A stretch of DNA of 64,000 bases, taken from assembly GCF_014649395.1 (NCBI RefSeq), contig NZ_BMSY01000001.1, forward strand, positions 186,001 through 250,000, given 5' to 3'. The notes beneath the pieces were generated by a model. It was given only the letters and a program-made list of their open reading frames with translations. It ran no database searches and was not told where the DNA came from. The stretch is from Streptomyces aureoverticillatus. GTDB lineage: Bacteria > Actinomycetota > Actinomycetes > Streptomycetales > Streptomycetaceae. How positions within the stretch are numbered: position 1 is the first letter of the stretch; every line of letters begins with the position of its first letter. A program made the translations under genes and the position numbers. Below, piece after piece: positions 58,634 to 64,000 of the stretch.

Positions 58634-59214
58634 CGCCACATCGGCCACATCCGCGGCCCGTCCGGCAGATCGAACGCGTTGCCCATGTCGACGAAGCCGA
58701 GCCGTAGGTACAGCTCCCGGCTGCGTTCGTTGCTCGCCTCCAGGTAGGCGTGCAGTCCGTCGCGGTCGCACCGCTCGAGCACCGAGCCGACGAGCGCCGT
58801 GCCGATGCCCGCCCCCTGCCGCTCGGGCTTCACGGCGATCATGTGCAGATACTGGTGCGGCCGGTCGGTCGGGTGGATCTCGGACGTCAGCCGACCGATC
58901 GCCTCGACCCGTTCGTTGTCCGGGTCGACGGTCCGCCGCAGCTGCGCGGGCCCGTCGGCAGCGTCCTCGTGGGCCGGCCCCGCGGGCACCGACCACCACA
59001 GGGCGACGGCCGAGCCGTCCTCGGCGATGTCCACGTGCCCCTCGGCGAAGGCGAGGTCCAGGAAGACGCCCATCAGCACGCTGTGCCTGCTCCGGCGCCG
59101 CTCCTCGTCCGGGAACAGCCAACTGCTCACCGGGTCCCGCATGAACGCCTCGTCGAGCAGCCCGACCGCGTCCGCCCGGTCGCCCTCGTCGGCCCTCCGG
59201 ATCGCCACACCCAC
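58615..59214 (-). CDS. GNAT-family N-acetyltransferase
   Basis: A 199-residue protein from the GTG at 59214, behind GGGGAGAA. The GNAT fold is clear: IRRADEGDRADAVGLLDEAF at the start, then LHMIAVKPERQGAGIGTALV with acetyl-CoA loop RQGAGIG, and YLEASNERSRELYLRLGFVDM at the end. Small-molecule or antibiotic N-acetylation is possible but not shown. The 3' end is part of a tandem repeat that carries the stop codon. Confidence 0.87.
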   Translation of the reverse strand: MGVAIRRADEGDRADAVGLLDEAFMRDPVSSWLFPDEERRRSRHSVLMGVFLDLAFAEGHVDIAEDGSAVALWWSVPAGPAHEDAADGPAQLRRTVDPDNERVEAIGRLTSEIHPTDRPHQYLHMIAVKPERQGAGIGTALVGSVLERCDRDGLHAYLEASNERSRELYLRLGFVDMGNAFDLPDGPRMWPMWREPQGL

Positions 59215-59564
59215 GGCTTCTCCCCCTCCGCTTCGTCGGGCCCCCAACACCCGCCCGGGCCCTGCCGCTTGCAGCCTAAGTGATCATTTCGCGCACGACG
59301 ACGGGCCCCGCCCCACCGGTTTCCCGGTGGGGCGGGGCCGCGCGTCGGGACGCTCCGCGCAGTCACAAGACCCTGGCTCCACCCAGTCACCAGGTCCCGG
59401 CACAGAGCGGCCGTGGCCCGTCCGCCCCCACCCCTCTGATCCACGGGTTCCCCAACCCGTCCACCCCCCCCGGATCACGGACTCTCGACCACGGTCGCGT
59501 CCCTCAACCGGAACAGCCCCTCCGGCCGCCACCTCCTCCCCTGGTCAATGCCGCCCCCGCCCGG
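59215..59564. other. Intergenic region upstream of GNAT, end of encapsulin operon
   Basis: 350 bases with no supported gene. It contains the strong terminator at 59304-59339. The rest is C-rich sequence reading as Pro/Thr/Ser-rich nonsense in all frames. Confidence 0.5.
59304..59339. terminator. 16-bp hairpin, end of encapsulin operon
   Basis: GGCCCCGCCCCACCGG (59304-59319) pairs exactly with CCGGTGGGGCGGGGCC (59324-59339) across a TTTC loop. Confidence 0.75.
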
Positions 59565-60674
59565 TCAATGCGCTCGCCGCGTGACGAACTCCGCGAGCGC
59601 CAGCAGGCCCCCCGCCCGCTCCGGGTCGGGCACCGCGCGGGCGAGCTCCCCGAGCGCCCGGGACATCCGGTCCGCGGCGTGGAGCTGCGCCCAGTCCCGC
59701 CCCCCGGCCCGCTCCACGACCCGGGCCATCCGCTCCAGATCCCTCTCGGCCCCCTCGGCCGTCTCCCGCCCGTACAGCCGGGCCAGCTCCACCCCCTCGG
59801 GCGTGCCGGAGGCCAGCGCGGCGACCACCGGCAGGGACTTCTTGCGGGCGGCGAGGTCCGCGCGCGCGGGCTTGCCCGTCCGCGCGGGATCCCCCCAGAT
59901 ACCGATCACGTCGTCGATGAGCTGGAAGGCGAGCCCGGCCTGCCGGCCGAACCCGTCCAGCGCCTCCGCCGTGTCGGCCCCCGCTCCCGCGTACACCGCC
60001 CCGATCGCGCAGGCGCACCCGAGCAGCGCACCCGTCTTGGCCTCGGCCATGGCGAGGCACTCCGCCAGCGAGACCTCGTCCGGCGCCCGGTCCTCCAGGG
60101 CGCAGTCCGCGTGCTGGCCCGCACAGAGCTCGACGACACAGGTGGCCAGCCGTGCTGCCGCCGCCGGGGCCCCCGGGTGGGGGTCCTCGGCGAGCAGCCG
60201 CTGCGCCAGGGCCTGCAGCGTGTCACCGGCGAGGATCGCGTCGGCGTCGCCGAACACGGTCCAGGCGGTGGGCCGGTGCCTGCGCGTCGCGTCACGGTCC
60301 ATGACGTCGTCGTGCAGCAGCGTGAAGTTGTGCGTCAGCTCCACGGCCGCCGCCGCCCTGACCGCGCTCAGCGGGTCCCCGCCGAGGGCTCGCACCGCGG
60401 CCAGGACGAGGGCGGGCCTGATGGCCTTGCCCGCGTTCCCGGCGGCGGGCGTGCCGTCGGCGTGCTCCCATCCGAAGTGGTACAGCGCGATCCGGCGCAT
60501 CGAACCGGGCAGCGACTCGATCGCCGCGCGCAGCTCCGGGTCGACGCACAGCCGCGCCGACGCCAGGATCTCCGCGGCCTCGTACCCCTCACCGGAGGGG
60601 AGCCCTCCGAGGTCCCCGGGGCCGTGCCCCGGGGGTCGCGGCGCGCGTTCCGTCATGTCCGTGGTGTCCGTCAT
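59565..60674 (-). CDS. Polyprenyl diphosphate synthase, predicted encapsulin cargo
   Basis: A 369-residue protein from the ATG at 60674 behind GGAGTGAG. Class I trans-isoprenyl synthase with first Asp-rich motif LLHDDVMDRD (Asp122, 123, 126) and second DDVIGIWGD (Asp254, 255). Basic GKAIRPALVLAAV binds the diphosphate. The first 30 residues (Pro/Gly-rich, including GHGPGDLGGLPSG) are disordered and outside the catalytic fold. Family 2 encapsulin cargo enzymes carry such N-terminal loading regions. Product length (C15-C20 or more) cannot be set by eye. It lies directly downstream of the encapsulin shell gene, same strand, 130 bases apart. Confidence 0.88.
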   Translation of the reverse strand: MTDTTDMTERAPRPPGHGPGDLGGLPSGEGYEAAEILASARLCVDPELRAAIESLPGSMRRIALYHFGWEHADGTPAAGNAGKAIRPALVLAAVRALGGDPLSAVRAAAAVELTHNFTLLHDDVMDRDATRRHRPTAWTVFGDADAILAGDTLQALAQRLLAEDPHPGAPAAAARLATCVVELCAGQHADCALEDRAPDEVSLAECLAMAEAKTGALLGCACAIGAVYAGAGADTAEALDGFGRQAGLAFQLIDDVIGIWGDPARTGKPARADLAARKKSLPVVAALASGTPEGVELARLYGRETAEGAERDLERMARVVERAGGRDWAQLHAADRMSRALGELARAVPDPERAGGLLALAEFVTRRAH

Positions 60675-60804
60675 GGACTCACTCCGGCGGAGAGTCGGAC
60701 GGTGGCGGATCCTGGGCCTGCGGGCGCGTACGCCGGGGGTCTACCCGCCGTCGCTCCCACCGACACGGACAGCGGCCGCCCGCCCGCCGGCACGGAGGCT
60801 CGCC

Positions 60805-62211
60805 TCACCTCCACCGGCCGATCTCGACGTTCTCCAGGATGCCGAGGGCGTCCGGCACCAGGACAGCCGCGGAGTAGTACGTCGAGACCAGGTACGAGAT
60901 GATCGCCTGCTCGCTGATGCCCATGAAGCGCACGGACAGGCTGGGCTCGATCTCGTCGGGGATGCCCGCCTGGTGCAGTCCGATGACGCCCTGCTCGTCC
61001 TCGCCCGTACGCATGCAGATGATCGAGGTGGTGCGCTCCTCGGTCACCGGGATCTTGTTGCACGGGAAGATCGGCACGCCGCGCCAGGTGGGAATGCGGT
61101 TCCCGGACACGTCGATGGACTCCGGGACGAGCCCGCGCTTGTTGCACTCCCGGCCGAACGCGGAGATCGCGCGCGGGTGGGCCAGGAACAGCTTCGACCC
61201 GCGCCGGCGGCTGAGCAGTTCGTCCATGTCGTCCGGGCTGGGCACGCCGTCGTGGGGCTGCAGGCGCTGGTCGTACTCGCAGTTGTTGAGGAGTCCGAAC
61301 TCGCGGTTGTTGATGAGCTCGTGCTCCTGGCGCTCCTTCAGCGCCTCGACCGTGAGCCGCAGTTGCTGCTCGGTCTGGTTCATCGGCTGGTTGTAGAGGT
61401 CGGCCACGCGCGTGTGGATGCGCAGTACGGTCTGGGCGACGCTCAGTTCGTACTCACGCGGCCGCGATTCGTAGTCCACGTACGTACCGGGGAGGACGGC
61501 TTCCCCGACGTGGCCCGCGGAGAGGTCGATGGCCGCCTCTCCGTAGTTGTTGGTGCGCTGGGCGGGGATGGAGCGCAGCTGGTCCAGGTGGGCGCGCAGG
61601 GACTCGGAGCGCTCCGCGATCTGTTCCAGGTCCTGACGGGGGAGGGTGAGGACCGTACAGGCCGTCACCGCGCGCACCGTGTACTCCCAGATGGTCTCCG
61701 GGTCGATGAGGGCCTGTTCGCCGAAGTACGCCCCGTCGGCGAGCGTCCCGAGGACGGTGTCGTCGCCGTACGGCCCGGTGCCGATCTTCTCGGCCCTGCC
61801 GTGGGCGAGCAGGAACACCTCGTCCGCCTGACTGCCGAACGACGTGAGGACCGCGCCGGCCTCGAACTCCCGCTGCTGGCAGCGACGGGCCAGCTCGGTG
61901 AGCACCTCCTGGTCCTCGAAGTCCCGCAGGACCGGCAGTTCGCCCAGTTCCGCCGGGATCACCTCGACGCGGTCCCCGGTCTTGACGAACGTGACCCGGC
62001 CGTCACCGACCGAATAGCTCGTCCTGCGGTTCACGCGATACGTGCCGCCCTGCACCTGCACCCAGGGCAGCATCCGCAGCAGCCAGCGGGAGCTGATCTC
62101 CTGCATCTGCGGCGCGGACTTGGTGGTGGTGGCCAGATTCCGCGCGGCGGATGTGCCGAGACTCTGCTGCGGCGTGTCCTGCTCCGAACGGATCTCTTCG
62201 CCTACCGACAT
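60805..62211 (-). CDS. Family 2B encapsulin shell protein with cyclic-nucleotide-binding domain
   Basis: A 468-residue protein from the ATG at 62211. A short N-arm, then HK97-type shell segments interrupted by a cNMP-binding-like domain at about residues 85-215 ([50 protein letters not shown]). The C-terminal two thirds hold shell motifs, for example [27 protein letters not shown] [56 protein letters not shown]. Family 2B encapsulins self-assemble into protein compartments, and many actinobacterial ones enclose terpenoid enzymes. The domain lacks an obvious full cAMP phosphate-binding RxA cassette, so ligand binding is uncertain. Confidence 0.9.
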   Translation of the reverse strand: MSVGEEIRSEQDTPQQSLGTSAARNLATTTKSAPQMQEISSRWLLRMLPWVQVQGGTYRVNRRTSYSVGDGRVTFVKTGDRVEVIPAELGELPVLRDFEDQEVLTELARRCQQREFEAGAVLTSFGSQADEVFLLAHGRAEKIGTGPYGDDTVLGTLADGAYFGEQALIDPETIWEYTVRAVTACTVLTLPRQDLEQIAERSESLRAHLDQLRSIPAQRTNNYGEAAIDLSAGHVGEAVLPGTYVDYESRPREYELSVAQTVLRIHTRVADLYNQPMNQTEQQLRLTVEALKERQEHELINNREFGLLNNCEYDQRLQPHDGVPSPDDMDELLSRRRGSKLFLAHPRAISAFGRECNKRGLVPESIDVSGNRIPTWRGVPIFPCNKIPVTEERTTSIICMRTGEDEQGVIGLHQAGIPDEIEPSLSVRFMGISEQAIISYLVSTYYSAAVLVPDALGILENVEIGRWR

Positions 62212-62580
62212 TGAAGTGCCTCCCGATCATGCGCTGACCTGCGGCTCGCAAGCCTTCCAGCACGGTGAGTGCGGGCGCCATTACACATATGAGCGGGAAT
62301 GGATCTCGGTGGACGGGGCAGGTTGCCGTTTACCAGGCCGGATCCTTCGTACGTTCGTCCAAGGGAGCCGCGCAGGGCGGGCCGCGTGGAGCGGAACGCG
62401 GAATACCGGCCGCCGAGCCGAATGGTTTCGGCCAACCAGTGGGTGCGGGCCGACCGGCTGACGGGGGCGCGGGCCGGGTACGGCGGCTGCCACGAGGGGA
62501 ACTCCAAGTTCCGGGCACTCGTTCAAGACGACGAGCGCAGCGCAAGCACCATCCGCACCACATTCATCAGGAGAAGCGAC
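62212..62580. promoter_or_regulatory. Divergent promoter region upstream of encapsulin operon
   Basis: 369 bases between the encapsulin start (minus) and a small gene (plus), no supported gene. Contains GGAACT-CCA-AGTTCC (62498-62512), a perfect inverted repeat about 70 bases before the small gene, a candidate operator. Some AT-rich sequence at 62278-62300 could hold the encapsulin promoter. Confidence 0.4.
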
Positions 62581-62814
62581 ATGGCAGGCTTCCTGGACCG
62601 CGCCAGAGAACAGGTGCAGCAGGGTCTCACCCAGGGCAAGCAGAAGCTGGACGACGTGCAGGCGCAGCGGGCGGGCAACGACCTGCTCAAGCAGCTCGGC
62701 GCGGCATACTACGCGGAGCGGCGCGGCAGCGGCACTCCGGACGCCACCCAGCAGGCACTCTCCGCCCTCGAGGCGCACATCGCGACGCACGGCGACGGCT
62801 TCCTGCGCGGCTGA
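62581..62814 (+). CDS. Small helical protein of unknown function
   Basis: A 77-residue protein from the ATG at 62581 behind AGGAG. Sequence is helical and amphipathic: MAGFLDRAREQVQQGLTQGK, KLDDVQAQRAGNDLLKQLG, then YYAERRGSGTPDATQQAL and an ALEAHIATHG helix. It resembles small conserved actinobacterial proteins often annotated as hypothetical. No signal peptide. Divergent from the encapsulin shell gene, so a link is possible but unproven. Confidence 0.7.
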   Translation: MAGFLDRAREQVQQGLTQGKQKLDDVQAQRAGNDLLKQLGAAYYAERRGSGTPDATQQALSALEAHIATHGDGFLRG

Positions 62815-62980
62815 GTCCCCGCGCCGCGCGGCCCGCGCCACCGCGCTGACCAGCCCTTCGGCTGACCGGATCGGCTCGCACGGTGCCCGAACAGATGGTT
62901 CGGGCACCGGCGGATCCGGTACAAGCTGCGTACGAGGCGGTCCGCGACCGGCGGCCGTCGCGCCCGCAAAGGAGGCGGCC

Positions 62981-63571
62981 ATGGCCTCACCCATGTCCGC
63001 GAACAGATTCCTGGACGCGCTGCAGGACGAAGGCGTCACGATCGTCGAGGTCGGCGACTGGCGTGAGCACAACCGCAATCACGTGGGCCCGTGGGGCCCG
63101 GTCCACGGCGTGATGATCCACCACACGGTCACCTCCGGCACCGAGGAGACGGTCCGTCTGTGCCGCGACGGCCACCCCACGCTTCCCGGACCGCTCTGCC
63201 ACGGTGTCATCACCAAGGACGGCCGTGTCCACCTCGTCGGCTACGGCCGCGCCAACCACGCGGGGCTCGGCGACGACGACGTCCTGCGGGCCGTCATCGC
63301 GGAGAAGGCCCTCCCCCCGGACAACGAGCTGAACACCGACGGCAACCGCCACTTCTACGGCTTCGAGTGCGAGAACCTGGGCGACGGCGAGGACCCCTGG
63401 CCCGAGGCCCAGCTGGAGGCCATCGAGAAGGTCTCGGCCGCCGTCTGCCGCCACCACGGCTGGACGGCACGCTCGGTCATCGGCCACCTGGAGTGGCAGC
63501 CCGGCAAGATCGACCCCAAGGGGTTCACGATGAACTGGATGCGGGACCGCATCGAGGAGCGCCTGAAGTAG
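62981..63571 (+). CDS. N-acetylmuramoyl-L-alanine amidase (amidase_2)
   Basis: A 196-residue protein from the ATG at 62981 behind AAGGAGG. Zinc amidase motifs: VMIHHTVTSG (first His ligand), GRVHLVGYGRANHAG and FECENLG, VIGHLEWQPGKIDP (second His and downstream Lys/Asp). It is the PGRP/AmpD-type fold that cuts the MurNAc-L-Ala bond. There is no signal peptide, so it may act on wall fragments inside the cell, or be phage-derived and released by lysis. Catalytic residues are complete. Confidence 0.88.
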   Translation: MASPMSANRFLDALQDEGVTIVEVGDWREHNRNHVGPWGPVHGVMIHHTVTSGTEETVRLCRDGHPTLPGPLCHGVITKDGRVHLVGYGRANHAGLGDDDVLRAVIAEKALPPDNELNTDGNRHFYGFECENLGDGEDPWPEAQLEAIEKVSAAVCRHHGWTARSVIGHLEWQPGKIDPKGFTMNWMRDRIEERLK

Positions 63572-63615
63572 CCCACCACCTCTCCCCCTACGCCGACAAG
63601 AGGGAGAATGGCGGG

Positions 63616-64000
63616 GTGCCCGCCACCCCGCCCGCCTCCACGCTCCACCCCCGGCTCCCCACCCCGCTGCAGCCGGTCGCGGACCCCCGTTTCGAGGCCC
63701 GCGGCGTCCGGCTGCTCCTCAAGCGCGACGACCGGATACACCCGGACCTGCCCGGCAACAAATACCGCAAGCTCGTCCTCAACCTGGACGAGGCGAAGGC
63801 GGCGGGCCGCACCACCCTGCTGACGTTCGGCGGCGCCTACTCCAACCATCTGCGGGCCACGGCGGCCGCGGGCCGTCTCCTCGGCTTCGCCACCGTCGGT
63901 GTCGTGCGCGGCGACGAGTTGGCCGGCCGCCCCCTGAACCCGTGCCTGGCGCAGTGCGCGGCCGACGGCATGCGGCTGCACTTCGTCGACAGATCGACGT
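63616..64000 (+). CDS. ACC deaminase/D-cysteine desulfhydrase-family PLP enzyme (5' part)
   Basis: The frame from the GTG at 63616 is open to the window edge (128 codons). It shows RLLLKRDDRIHPDLPGNKYRKL, split by normal spacing, with the PLP-binding Lys in GNKYRKL, then TLLTFGGAYSNHLRATAAAG, whose SNH motif is typical of the tryptophan-synthase-beta-like fold. The family includes 1-aminocyclopropane-1-carboxylate deaminase and D-cysteine desulfhydrase. The substrate-deciding residues lie beyond the window. The gene is truncated by the edge, not broken. Confidence 0.82.
   Translation, partial: MPATPPASTLHPRLPTPLQPVADPRFEARGVRLLLKRDDRIHPDLPGNKYRKLVLNLDEAKAAGRTTLLTFGGAYSNHLRATAAAGRLLGFATVGVVRGDELAGRPLNPCLAQCAADGMRLHFVDRST

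Overview
The window is a stretch of high-GC actinobacterial chromosome. GC-rich third codon positions, frequent GTG and TTG starts, AAGGAGG-type ribosome sites, leaderless promoters, a four-gene conservon, nickel superoxide dismutase, Lon with a HAIR-type operator and a fused 2-oxoglutarate dehydrogenase all point to Streptomyces or a close relative. From memory (not checked here), the order ligD, SEDS/PBP pair, conservon, lon, two-component pair, odhA/kgd, malic enzyme, amino-acid ABC transporter, sodX/sodN resembles the S. coelicolor core chromosome around SCO5254-SCO5308, read backwards. Most of the window is therefore conserved core, with accessory islands inside it.

Layout. 1-4.8 kb: end of LigD, a NERD-like protein, a class F sortase, a lipoprotein translationally coupled to an orphan sensor kinase, and a 5'-truncated SH3-like remnant. 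4.8-7.6 kb: a SEDS glycosyltransferase overlapping its class B penicillin-binding protein. 7.7-10.9 kb: two divergent diiron proteins (ferritin-like and AurF-like) followed by a TetR regulator. 10.9-12.5 kb: a small conserved protein and an NlpC/P60 hydrolase. 12.6-18.7 kb: conservon cvnA-B-C-D followed by a styrene-monooxygenase-like flavoprotein. 19-26.7 kb: PP2C-like phosphatase, lipoprotein, MarR, GH25 muramidase, Lon, GNAT. 27-29.4 kb: PadR with a membrane protein, and a rhomboid-like membrane protein. 29.6-36.8 kb: spermidine-synthase-like protein, OmpR-type two-component pair, 2-oxoglutarate dehydrogenase and a small conserved protein. 36.8-37.9 kb: an Erm-type rRNA methyltransferase behind an elaborate leader. 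38-44.2 kb: F420-type oxidoreductase/TetR pair, membrane protein, DUF4097/PadR operon, Clp-N/HTH operon. 44.2-50.2 kb: zinc-type dehydrogenase, malic enzyme, amino-acid ABC transporter. 50.2-55.9 kb: methyltransferase, CGNR regulator, sodX/sodN, an OtrA/Tet-type ribosomal protection protein with an unusual overlapping leader, an ECF sigma factor. 56.2-64 kb: lipoprotein, zinc-ribbon protein, RibD/DHFR-like reductase, GNAT, a family 2B encapsulin shell with its polyprenyl synthase cargo, a small protein, a peptidoglycan amidase and the start of a PLP-dependent desulfhydrase/ACC-deaminase-like gene.

How it works together. Two ribosome-targeting resistance genes (erm at 37.1 kb, otrA-like at 52.9 kb) each have an A-rich box placed 3 bp before a TTGCC -35, the layout of WhiB7/WblC promoters, and each has a short upstream ORF. 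This suggests one antibiotic-induced response with two layers of control. The encapsulin and cargo genes form a compact operon that would place isoprenoid synthesis inside a protein shell. Many small regulator genes have clear inverted repeats at their own promoters, which is useful for predicting autoregulation. No rRNA, tRNA, CRISPR array or complete insertion sequence was recognised.
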